DNA of 10,504 bases from an uncultured Prevotella sp. (GTDB lineage Bacteria > Bacteroidota > Bacteroidia > Bacteroidales > Bacteroidaceae), in assembly GCA_900551985.1 (NCBI GenBank), contig URYG01000107.1, forward strand, positions 1-10,504, given 5' to 3'. The position numbers and the translations under genes were made by a program. The notes below the pieces were generated by a model. It had not been told where the DNA came from, did not search any database, and worked only from the letters and a program-made list of their open reading frames with translations. Below are positions 1-6,653 of this stretch, piece after piece (position 1 is the stretch's first letter; each line of letters opens with the position of its first letter).

Positions 1-141
1 TTCTTGCAAGTTCACAGATTCACCAAACTGAATGATTTTCTCTGGCGCTACGCTCTTAGGAGCAGTGCGCTTGTTCAATGCTTTAAGCTCTTTCATGATC
101 TGTTTATATTGTTTGTTATTTGTTTTATTCGTTAGTTTCAT
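1..141 (-). CDS. 5' part of an unidentified protein gene, running off the left edge
   Basis: Reading the minus strand from an ATG at 141-139 gives 47 open codons with no stop before the window edge. The protein begins MKLTNKTNNKQYKQIMKEL and continues into a segment containing APEKIIQFGESVNLQE. It is very rich in Lys, Asn and Gln, with no signal peptide or membrane segment in the visible part, so a small cytoplasmic protein is likely. I do not recognise the family. An internal Met at residue 16 is an alternative start. Support for a real gene comes from the open frame reaching the edge, a Bacteroidota-like -7 box upstream at 262-269, and a long A/T-rich leader with a regular repeat array that could be a regulatory region. 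A DNA-binding or antitoxin-like protein is possible but only a guess. Confidence 0.5.
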   Translation of the reverse strand, partial: MKLTNKTNNKQYKQIMKELKALNKRTAPKSVAPEKIIQFGESVNLQE

Positions 142-175
142 AATAGAATATCATCTATTTCTTTCTCGATACCTA

Positions 176-263
176 TATCTTTCTGAAAAGGAATTCGTAC
201 CTAATTAAAAAGGAACCCGTACCTATTAGAAAAGAAATGCTTATCTTTCTGAAATCTGATGCA
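176..263. repeat. Array of four degenerate 22-bp units
   Basis: Units begin at 176, 198, 220 and 242, exactly 22 bp apart. Units 1 and 4 share the identical 13-mer TATCTTTCTGAAA (176-188 and 242-254). Units 2 and 3 share TACCTA followed by an A-rich stretch (198 and 220). Units 1-2 and 2-3 also overlap in a second shared block, GGAATTCGTACCTA (190-203) and GGAACCCGTACCTA (212-225), 12 of 14 identical. A rough unit is TAYCTWWYTGAAAAGGAA. Most of the array lies in the predicted 5' leader of the minus-strand left-edge gene. Twenty-two bp is close to two helical turns, so repeats would face the same side of the DNA. Function is unknown; operators or leader-RNA elements are both possible. Confidence 0.65.
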
Positions 264-269
264 AAGGTA
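262..269 (-). promoter_or_regulatory. Candidate -7 box for the left-edge gene
   Basis: On the minus strand the sequence reads TACCTTTG, a perfect match to the Bacteroidota -7 consensus TAnnTTTG. No good TTG or TTTG -33 box lies 19-20 bp upstream; a TTTTTC run is a few bases too far away. Transcription from here would give a leader of roughly 115 nt that contains most of the 22-bp repeat array. Confidence 0.4.
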
Positions 270-312
270 TAAAAAATATCGGTATCTTATATCGAAAAAC
301 CTGAAAAATCGT

Positions 313-328
313 GCGTAAAGGTTTACGC
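313..328. repeat. Short perfect inverted repeat
   Basis: GCGTAAA and TTTACGC flank a GG centre. The symmetry and size are those of a dimeric regulator site, but nothing in the window says which protein would bind. It is about 45 bp upstream of the -7 box at 262-269, on the minus strand. Confidence 0.35.
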
Positions 329-424
329 TTCTAGTGCTGAATTTTCAGAGAATGGCGGGGTGGAATGAAATGAGGGAGTTTTTACGAGGACTGGGAACGA
401 GAAACGAGAGTCTTTTCGTATGGA

Positions 425-498
425 TGGAGCGAGATACGGGAGTCGAACCCGCCTCACAGGCTTGGGAAGCCCGTGCACTACCGATGTGCTAATCTCGC
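425..498 (-). tRNA. tRNA-Gly (anticodon CCC)
   Basis: The minus strand folds into a complete cloverleaf. The acceptor stem is GCGAGAT with ATCTCGC, the anticodon arm is CGGGC-TTCCCAA-GCCTG, and the T arm is GCGGG-TTCGACT-CCCGT. The loop TTCCCAA places CCC at positions 34-36, reading the glycine codon GGG. The discriminator base is U, as expected for bacterial tRNA-Gly, and is followed directly by CCA, so the 3' CCA is encoded here (425-427). It lies 51 bp downstream of tRNA-Thr and is probably cut from the same precursor. Confidence 0.95.
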
Positions 499-521
499 AG
501 CAAATAAAATTTTGGGGAGAT

Positions 522-536
522 GCAAGCACGGCTTGC
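522..536 (-). other. Small hairpin in the spacer between the two tRNAs
   Basis: GCAAGC and GCTTGC form a perfect 6-bp stem around a 3-nt loop. The hairpin sits between tRNA-Thr and tRNA-Gly and is not followed by a U-run in the direction of transcription, so it does not look like a terminator. A role in precursor processing is possible. Confidence 0.4.
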
Positions 537-549
537 GGAAGAAAAGAGA

Positions 550-621
<72 letters not shown>

Positions 622-640
622 TTTTCTCTTTACGTGAATG

Positions 641-672
641 CAAAGGTAACCAAAATTTTCTAATTGAGAAAA
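641..672 (-). promoter_or_regulatory. Promoter of the tRNA-Thr/tRNA-Gly unit
   Basis: On the minus strand the -7 box is TACCTTTG (641-648), a perfect match to TAnnTTTG. A TTTT(C) -33-like box lies at 669-672 with a 20-bp spacer. The box is about 20 bp upstream of mature tRNA-Thr. No second promoter is evident between the tRNAs, supporting a bicistronic tRNA transcript. Confidence 0.7.
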
Positions 673-712
673 TAATCTGTGAAGAGTTTTCTTTATGTTA
701 ACTATCATTAAC

Positions 713-750
713 AAAAATGGAAGGGAGCCTACCTTCACAGGCAAACTCCC
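713..750 (-). terminator. Probable intrinsic terminator of clpC
   Basis: Downstream of the clpC stop, the minus strand pairs GGGAG with CTCCC and CCT with AGG inside, with a small bulge, and is followed within a few bases by a TTTTT run (713-717). The stem is imperfect but its place between clpC and the tRNA promoter fits a terminator. Confidence 0.55.
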
Positions 751-774
751 CGATGTAAGATTTTATATACCAAA

Positions 775-3609
775 TTAATCTTTTATCATATTTTTGAAAG
801 TCAATTCGTCTTTCTTCGGATTCTTTCCGATGCTGATGACGGATCCTGGCTTCAGGTTGCCTTCCATCAAGAGTTCGCAGAGTCCGTCTTCTACGTAGTT
901 TTGGATAGCTCGCTTCAGTGGGCGGGCACCAAACTGCACATCGTATCCCTTGCTGGCTACGAATTCCTTTGCCTTGTCGGTCATTTGGAAATGATAGCCC
1001 AGATTTTCAACTCGCTTTACGAGAGATCTCAGCTCCAGATCTACGATGCTGGTGATGGCAGACAAATCGAGCTGGTCGAAGGTGATAATCTCATCGAGAC
1101 GGTTGAGGAATTCCGGAGCAAACTGCTTGGAAAGATGCTTCTGAATGACGCTACGAGCATATTCCTTATCCTTTTCGTCGATAGGCATTCCGTTGCTGCC
1201 GATTCCGCCAGCATTGAAACCTACGCCTCTGCCGAATTCCTTGAGCTGTCGGGTACCGGCGTTGGAGGTCATGATGATGATGGTGTTACGGAAGTCTATC
1301 AAACGACCGTTTCCATCTGTCAGTCTTCCTTCATCCATTACCTGCAGCAGGAGATTGAACACCTGGCTGTTTGCCTTCTCTATTTCATCCAGCAAAACGA
1401 TGCTGTAAGGTTTGCGGCGTACTTTCTCTGTCAACTGTCCACCTTCATCATAGCCAACGTATCCTGGAGGCGAACCGATGAGTCGTGAAGTATTGAATCC
1501 TTCAGCATACTCACTCATGTCGATGCGGAAGAGTGCATCTGCCGAACCGAACATTTCCTCTGCCAGTTTCTTGGCGAGATAGGTCTTTCCGACACCTGTT
1601 GGACCAAGGAACATAAACACGCCGATAGGGTGGTTGGGGTCTTTCAATCCCATGCGGTTGCGCTGGATGGATTTCACTACCTTGTCGATGGCAGCGTCCT
1701 GGGCAATCACTTTTTCCTTGAGAGTCTTGCCCATATTTCTCAGACGGACATTCTCACTCTCTGCCATTTGCTGGACAGGGATGCCTGTCATATTACTTAC
1801 TACCTTGGCGATTTCCGTTTCGTCGAGGGTGACACGGTGGTTCGGATCACCATGTTCCCATTGCTTGCGCATCATCTCAATGTCGCGTTCCTGCTTTGTC
1901 TGGTAGTCTCTCAATGTCGCAGCCATCTCGAAGTTCTGGCTTGCCACGGCAGCCTGTTTCTTGGCAATGGTTGCATTGAGTTTCTTTTCCGCCTCTATGA
2001 GTTCGTCAGGGACGGTCGCACTGTTGATGTGAATGTGAGCACCAGCCTCGTCCATCACATCAATGGCCTTGTCTGGGAAGGAACGGTCGTGCATGTATCT
2101 ATCTGCAAGCTTTACACATGCTTTCAGAGCTTCGTCTGTGTAGCTCACATTATGATGCTCTTCGTATTTCTCCTTGATGTTATGCAGAATCTCCAGCGTC
2201 TCTTCTGCCGTAGTAGGTTCTACGATGATCTTCTGGAATCTACGTTCCAAAGCACCATCCTTTTCAATACTCTTGCGATATTCGTTGAGGGTGGTAGCTC
2301 CGATGCACTGGATGAAGCCACGTGCCAGAGCTGGTTTCATGATGTTGGCAGCATCCATGCTTCCTTCTGCACCACCCGCACCAATCAGAGTGTGGATTTC
2401 ATCGATGAAAACGATGATGTTCGGGTTTCTTTCCAGTTCCTTGATGACGCCCTTGATGCGCTCCTCAAACTGACCTCTATACTTGGTACCGGCAACAATG
2501 CCTGTCATGTCGAGGCTCAATACTCGCTTGTTGAAGAAGAGAGAACTCTGGTCGCCCTTGGCAATCATCTGTGCCAATCCTTCTACGATGGCACTTTTGC
2601 CAACACCAGGCTCACCTATCAATACCGGGTTGTTTTTCTTTCTTCTTCCCAGAATCTCCATCAGGCGGGTAATCTCCTTGTCTCTTCCTACTACAGGATC
2701 CAGGCTTCCGTCCTTGGCAGCCTTGGTCAAATCGTAGCTGAACTTGTCCAGAAATGGAGTGTTCGACTTGGTTGGCTTGGCGCCTACTACATTACGTGTG
2801 TGCTTGCCGTTGTTGCCACCCTGCTTTCCGTTGCCGGAATTTTGATTTTCGCTGAAGTCGAGTGGTTCCTCCTCTGGATCCAGCAGGTCTCCCTGATTGT
2901 CCTGAGCTGAAGCTGCACCGTCAGAAAGGGTAGCCGTATCAGCTTCTTCCTGAGTTTCGGGAAGCTGTTGCTTGTCTCGCAGGTCAATCATGTTGATGTC
3001 GCCTTCGGCAAATTCTTGTTCCTGCTCTGGTGCAGTCTCTGTTTCTGGCTTTTCATCTACAGCTTCCTGTTCTGAATCTCCGTCAGTCTGATTGCGCTTA
3101 TAGTTTTCTACTTCTTGGTTCAACTTATTGAGTTTGTTGTCAATGTCCAGGTTGATGCCATTGATATAGTCGAACAGCTTCTTATAGGTCAGACCTTGTG
3201 TGATGAGCAGTTTGGCTGGGTCGCACTCGTCCTTCTTCAGGATGGCGAGCAGCAGGTGCTCCGGTTGTACCAGGGCAGCCTTTCCCTCACAGAGGCGAGC
3301 TTCGATAATGGCTTCGCTGATCACTTCGCTAGTCTCCTTGTCGTACTTCAAGGCTCTTCCTTCTTCTGTTTTCGCAATTTCCTCAGCAGAGATTTTGTCT
3401 ATCGCCTGTTCTTGCGAATCGTAAAGCGTGGAGCGGAGTACGTCGGTGTTGATGCCAAAATGCTCGAAAATATCGTTCACCTGCTTGTTGCCACAATGCA
3501 GGATTCCCAACATCAGGTGCTCTGTGTTCACCTGATTTCCCAACATACGGTAGGCTTCCTGCCCACTGTAGCTGAGTACGTCGTTGATATGTTGAAATGG
3601 ATTTTGCAT
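775..3609 (-). CDS. clpC: ClpC-type AAA+ unfoldase, ATPase partner of ClpP
   Basis: A 944-residue Hsp100 protein of two AAA+ rings that unfolds cytoplasmic substrates and passes them to the ClpP protease. Residues 1 to about 150 form the double Clp N-terminal domain (NTEHLMLGIL, PEHLLLAIL). AAA+ domain 1 has Walker A GEPGVGKS at 332-339 and Walker B FIDEIH at 401-406. A short middle domain with a UVR-like helix (FEMAATLRD, 560-568) marks it as ClpC rather than ClpB. AAA+ domain 2 has Walker A GPTGVGKT at 669-676, Walker B LLDEIEK at 739-745 and a VGF tripeptide at 796-798, which matches the ClpP-docking loop. Odd feature: residues about 175-282 are a low-complexity, acidic, Gln/Asn/Gly-rich linker that puts Walker A roughly 120 residues later than in typical ClpC. 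The start at 3609 gives a normal N domain and lies just below a good promoter. Transcribed divergently from gyrA. Confidence 0.94.
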   Translation of the reverse strand: MQNPFQHINDVLSYSGQEAYRMLGNQVNTEHLMLGILHCGNKQVNDIFEHFGINTDVLRSTLYDSQEQAIDKISAEEIAKTEEGRALKYDKETSEVISEAIIEARLCEGKAALVQPEHLLLAILKKDECDPAKLLITQGLTYKKLFDYINGINLDIDNKLNKLNQEVENYKRNQTDGDSEQEAVDEKPETETAPEQEQEFAEGDINMIDLRDKQQLPETQEEADTATLSDGAASAQDNQGDLLDPEEEPLDFSENQNSGNGKQGGNNGKHTRNVVGAKPTKSNTPFLDKFSYDLTKAAKDGSLDPVVGRDKEITRLMEILGRRKKNNPVLIGEPGVGKSAIVEGLAQMIAKGDQSSLFFNKRVLSLDMTGIVAGTKYRGQFEERIKGVIKELERNPNIIVFIDEIHTLIGAGGAEGSMDAANIMKPALARGFIQCIGATTLNEYRKSIEKDGALERRFQKIIVEPTTAEETLEILHNIKEKYEEHHNVSYTDEALKACVKLADRYMHDRSFPDKAIDVMDEAGAHIHINSATVPDELIEAEKKLNATIAKKQAAVASQNFEMAATLRDYQTKQERDIEMMRKQWEHGDPNHRVTLDETEIAKVVSNMTGIPVQQMAESENVRLRNMGKTLKEKVIAQDAAIDKVVKSIQRNRMGLKDPNHPIGVFMFLGPTGVGKTYLAKKLAEEMFGSADALFRIDMSEYAEGFNTSRLIGSPPGYVGYDEGGQLTEKVRRKPYSIVLLDEIEKANSQVFNLLLQVMDEGRLTDGNGRLIDFRNTIIIMTSNAGTRQLKEFGRGVGFNAGGIGSNGMPIDEKDKEYARSVIQKHLSKQFAPEFLNRLDEIITFDQLDLSAITSIVDLELRSLVKRVENLGYHFQMTDKAKEFVASKGYDVQFGARPLKRAIQNYVEDGLCELLMEGNLKPGSVISIGKNPKKDELTFKNMIKD

Positions 3610-3632
3610 GTCTTACTCATTAAATTCAAATG

Positions 3633-3663
3633 CAAAAGTACACATTATTTTGGTAACAAACAA
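3633..3663 (-). promoter_or_regulatory. clpC promoter
   Basis: On the minus strand the -7 box is TACTTTTG (3633-3640) and the -33 box is TTGT (3660-3663) with a 19-bp spacer, a near-ideal Bacteroidota housekeeping promoter. The -7 box ends 23 bp before the ATG, so the leader is short. The two boxes and spacer length are identical to those of the promoter at 7948-7978. Confidence 0.75.
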
Positions 3664-3757
3664 GAGTTTAGGCAACTTTTTTACTTATTTAAAACACAAT
3701 TAATGCTAAATTATCGTTTTTTTTCGATTCTGTGCCTTTTATTTCATTTTATTTTTG

Positions 3758-3765
3758 TACCTTTG
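3758..3765 (+). promoter_or_regulatory. gyrA promoter -7 box
   Basis: TACCTTTG is a perfect -7 consensus. The -33 region is weak: a TGTG at 3731-3734 is spaced 23 bp away, and the intervening DNA is T-rich. Transcription would start near 3772, giving a gyrA leader of about 190 nt. Confidence 0.6.
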
Positions 3766-3782
3766 TCGTGATTTTGCAGAGG

Positions 3783-3823
3783 CTAAAACGGCTTAAAACG
3801 CAAAAAAATGCCCTTAAACGCAA
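3783..3823 (+). repeat. Short direct repeats at the start of the gyrA leader
   Basis: Three related blocks follow the predicted start site: CTAAAACG (3783-3790), CTTAAAACGCAA (3792-3803) and CTTAAACGCAA (3813-3823). The last two are 21 bp apart and differ by one A. They could be operator copies or leader-RNA elements; no binding protein can be named. Confidence 0.45.
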
Positions 3824-3963
3824 TTTCGAGCCATTTTTGCAAGGTTGGTTGGAAGCTGTCGCTGATGCTTCTCCCTTGGATAGTGGCAAATACCTGTCAA
3901 CGCCTGAAAATAGAAGGTAAATAGGTATATATATAATAAGGTATAAACAATTAAAATTTAAAT

Positions 3964-6576
3964 ATGGACGAAAATCAGACAATGGATCATGATAGAATCA
4001 TGAAAATCAACATTGAGGAGGAGATGAAGTCTAGCTACATCGACTATTCGATGTCAGTGATCGTGGCTCGTGCCCTCCCTGATGTACGCGATGGTTTCAA
4101 ACCTGTGCACCGCCGTATTCTCTATGGTATGCTGGGTATTGGAAACACCAGTGACAAACCTTACAAGAAGTGTGCCCGCGTAGTTGGTGAGGTACTTGGT
4201 AAGTACCACCCACATGGTGACTCTTCTGTGTACGGTGCCTTGGTTCGTATGGGACAGGAATGGAACATGCGTTACACTTTGATTGATGGACAGGGTAACT
4301 TCGGTTCTGTGGACGGTGACTCTCCTGCTGCGATGCGTTATACAGAGTGCCGACTCTCCAAGATGGGTGAGCACATCATGGACGACCTCGACAAGGAGAC
4401 CGTTGATATGATGAACAACTTCGACGACACCCTTCAGGAACCTTCCGTAATGCCTACCAAGATTCCTAACCTGCTGGTGAATGGTGGTAACGGTATTGCT
4501 GTAGGTATGGCTACCAATATTCCTACCCACAACCTGGGTGAGGTAATTGATGGCTGCTGTGCTTACATCGACAATAACGATATTGATACAGATGGCTTGA
4601 TGCAGTATATCCCTGCTCCTGATTTCCCTACTGGTGCTACCATCTATGGAATCCAGGGTGTGAAGGATGCCTACGAGACTGGTAAGGGTAGAATCGTGGT
4701 ACGTGCTACTGCTGAGATCGAGACAGGCGAAAACCACGATAAGATTGTTATCACAGAGATTCCTTATGGTGTCAACAAGGAGCAGCTCGTGATGGCTATT
4801 GCTGATCTTGCCAAGGAAGGAAGAGTAGATGGTATTGCCAATGTGAACGATGAGTCTGGCCGTCAGGGTATGCGTATCGTGGTTGATGTAAAGCGTGATG
4901 CGAATGCCAATGTTCTATTGAATAAGCTCTTCAAGTTGACAGCTCTTCAGAGTTCATTCTCAGTAAATTGTATCGCTCTTGTTAATGGTCGTCCACGTCT
5001 CCTGAGTTTGAAGGAATGCGTGAAGTACTTCGTTGATCATCGTCATGATGTAACAATCCGTCGTACTCAGTTTGAATTGAAGAAGGCACAGGAGCGTGCT
5101 CATATCCTCGAGGGATTGATCATCGCCTGCGATAATATTGATGAGGTGGTTCATATCATCCGTGCCAGCAAGACTCCATCTGATGCTCAGCGCAACTTGG
5201 AGAAGCGTTTCGAACTCGACGAACTGCAGAGTAAGGCTATTGTTGACATGCGCCTCAGCCAGTTGACTGGCTTGCGTCTGGAGCAGTTGCACAATGAATT
5301 CAATGAGTTGATGAAGACCATCGACTACTTGAACCAGATCTTGAACGATCCGGAACTTTGCAAGAAGGTGATGAAGGATGAACTCAATGAGGTGAAAGAG
5401 AAGTATGGTGATGCACGTCGTACGATGATCAAGCCAGACGATCATGAGTTTAATCCAGAGGACTTCTATCCAAACGACCCAGTGGTTATCACCGTGAGTC
5501 ATCTTGGATACATCAAGCGCACTCCATTGTCAGAATTCCGTGAGCAGGCTCGCGGTGGTGTTGGTGCCAAGGGTGCCCGCACTCGTGATAAGGACTTCAC
5601 AGAGTATATCTATCCTGCAACTATGCACCAGACCATGCTGTTCTTCACTAAGAAGGGCCGCTGCTACTGGTTGAAGTGCTACGAGATTCCAGAGGGCGAC
5701 CGCAATTCAAAGGGTCGTGCAATCCAGAACCTTCTCAACATTGAGAGCGATGACCAGGTGAATGCATTCCTCCGCTTGAAAGGATTGAACGATGCTGAGT
5801 TCATCAACAGTCACTATGTAGTCTTCGCTACCAAGAATGGTACTGTCAAGAAGACCTGCCTGGAAGCATACTCTCGTCCTCGTGCCAACGGTGTGATTGC
5901 CATCAATATCGTTGAAGGCGATGAGGTGGTAGATGTTCGCTTGACCAATGGTCATAATGAGTTGATTCTCGCTAACCGCAATGGTCGTGCCGTTCGCTTC
6001 GATGAGAATCAGATCCGTACCATGGGACGTACTTCTACCGGTGTTCGTGGTATGCGTCTCGATGAGGGTGATGACGCCTTGATTGGTATGATTGTTGTCA
6101 ATGATCCTGAGAAGGAAACTGTAATGGTAGTGAGCGAGCAGGGTTATGGTAAGCGTTCAGACGTAGTTGATTACCGTGTAACCAACCGTGGTGGTAAGGG
6201 TGTGAAGACTCTCAATATCACCGAAAAGACCGGTCGCCTGGTAGCTATCAAGAACGTAACCGATGATAACGACCTGATGATCATCAATCAGAGTGGTATT
6301 GTGATTCGTCTCGCAGTGGCAGACTGCCGTGTGATGGGTCGTGCAACTCAGGGAGTTCGTCTCATCAATCTGGCTAAGAAGAATGATGTCATCGCCAGCG
6401 TATGTAAGGTGATGAGTTCTGAGCTTGAAGCTTCTGTAGAGGAGGAGAGCCGTTCTGCCTGGGCCAAGAAGAGCGAGGAGATAGAGAATGATACAGTGGG
6501 CGTCAAGACTGCCGAAGAAGTAGCCGAGGCTGAAACTGAGTTAGAGAATAAAGAAGACGAGAACGTTCTGGAGTAA
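3964..6576 (+). CDS. gyrA: DNA gyrase subunit A
   Basis: GyrA (870 residues) cuts and religates DNA in the GyrA2GyrB2 complex that introduces negative supercoils. The N-terminal breakage-reunion domain is complete: NIEEEMKSSYIDYSMSVIV, ALPDVRDGFKPVHRRILYGM, and catalytic Tyr126 in AAMRYTE (E. coli Tyr122). The quinolone region reads HPHGDSSVYGALVRM, with Ser87 and Gly91 at the places of E. coli Ser83 and Asp87. The C-terminal beta-pinwheel follows from about residue 500. Its GyrA box is divergent (QARGGVGAKG, 528-537), while a later blade has NRGGKG (741-746). The protein ends in an acidic tail typical of GyrA. Length and tail argue against ParC. The start at 3964 is preceded by an A/T-rich leader; Met7 is an alternative. 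The next gene begins 77 bp downstream. Confidence 0.97.
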   Translation: MDENQTMDHDRIMKINIEEEMKSSYIDYSMSVIVARALPDVRDGFKPVHRRILYGMLGIGNTSDKPYKKCARVVGEVLGKYHPHGDSSVYGALVRMGQEWNMRYTLIDGQGNFGSVDGDSPAAMRYTECRLSKMGEHIMDDLDKETVDMMNNFDDTLQEPSVMPTKIPNLLVNGGNGIAVGMATNIPTHNLGEVIDGCCAYIDNNDIDTDGLMQYIPAPDFPTGATIYGIQGVKDAYETGKGRIVVRATAEIETGENHDKIVITEIPYGVNKEQLVMAIADLAKEGRVDGIANVNDESGRQGMRIVVDVKRDANANVLLNKLFKLTALQSSFSVNCIALVNGRPRLLSLKECVKYFVDHRHDVTIRRTQFELKKAQERAHILEGLIIACDNIDEVVHIIRASKTPSDAQRNLEKRFELDELQSKAIVDMRLSQLTGLRLEQLHNEFNELMKTIDYLNQILNDPELCKKVMKDELNEVKEKYGDARRTMIKPDDHEFNPEDFYPNDPVVITVSHLGYIKRTPLSEFREQARGGVGAKGARTRDKDFTEYIYPATMHQTMLFFTKKGRCYWLKCYEIPEGDRNSKGRAIQNLLNIESDDQVNAFLRLKGLNDAEFINSHYVVFATKNGTVKKTCLEAYSRPRANGVIAINIVEGDEVVDVRLTNGHNELILANRNGRAVRFDENQIRTMGRTSTGVRGMRLDEGDDALIGMIVVNDPEKETVMVVSEQGYGKRSDVVDYRVTNRGGKGVKTLNITEKTGRLVAIKNVTDDNDLMIINQSGIVIRLAVADCRVMGRATQGVRLINLAKKNDVIASVCKVMSSELEASVEEESRSAWAKKSEEIENDTVGVKTAEEVAEAETELENKEDENVLE

Positions 6577-6602
6577 CATCCTGAACGCTCGTTCACATCA
6601 TA

Positions 6603-6631
6603 TTGAAGACGCGTAAAGAATTATAAATTTC
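6603..6631 (+). promoter_or_regulatory. Weak candidate promoter for the TPR protein gene
   Basis: TAAATTTC (6624-6631) matches the -7 consensus except for the last base, and TTG (6603-6605) is a possible -33 box, though the spacing is a little short. Read-through from gyrA is the alternative; no strong terminator with a U-run separates the genes. Confidence 0.3.
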
Positions 6632-6653
6632 AACTTTTTAAACTTTAAACAAA

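Larger units (their letters stand above)
142..424. other. Intergenic region between the left-edge gene and the tRNA genes
   Basis: No credible gene lies here; open frames overlapping it run through the tRNA genes in antisense or shadow frames. It holds a 22-bp-period repeat array (176-263), a -7-like box on the minus strand (262-269) and a 7-bp inverted repeat with a 2-bp centre, GCGTAAA-GG-TTTACGC (313-328). No convincing terminator follows the tRNA-Gly gene, although repeated CTCGT-like blocks between about 380 and 415 could form weak structure. Confidence 0.6.
3610..3963. other. Divergent intergenic region between clpC and gyrA
   Basis: This 354-bp A/T-rich region holds back-to-back promoters: clpC on the minus strand at 3633-3663 and gyrA on the plus strand at 3758-3765. 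The gyrA leader would be about 190 nt long and contains short TTAAACGC repeats (3783-3823) and a 38-codon open frame (3808-3924). No convincing protein gene is visible. Confidence 0.7.

Noticed and set aside
1630..2910. 426-codon plus-strand open frame, and a similar 195-codon frame at 901-1488
   Set aside because: Both lie antisense within clpC, whose product is a complete, motif-rich protein on the other strand. The plus-strand translations show no family features and are by-products of clpC codon use.
775..3609. ClpB disaggregase instead of ClpC
   Set aside because: The middle domain is short with a UVR-like helix rather than the long ClpB coiled coil, and the VGF loop for ClpP docking is present.
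3732..3920. 62-codon plus-strand frame upstream of gyrA
   Set aside because: Its start lies upstream of the gyrA -7 box and it crosses the promoter; no family likeness or start signal supports it.
4054..4737. Minus-strand open frames inside gyrA (also at 4960-5502)
   Set aside because: They are antisense to a full-length GyrA with intact catalytic motifs, and their translations look like reverse-complement noise rich in His, Ile and Thr.
3964..6576. Topoisomerase IV subunit ParC instead of GyrA
   Set aside because: The C-terminal domain is full length with GyrA-box-like RGG motifs in its blades and an acidic tail, which fit GyrA.
6556..6593. Terminator between gyrA and the TPR gene
   Set aside because: CGTTC and GAACG blocks around the gyrA stop can pair (with CGAG/CTCG outside), but there is no U-run after the stem and the structure overlaps the end of the coding region.
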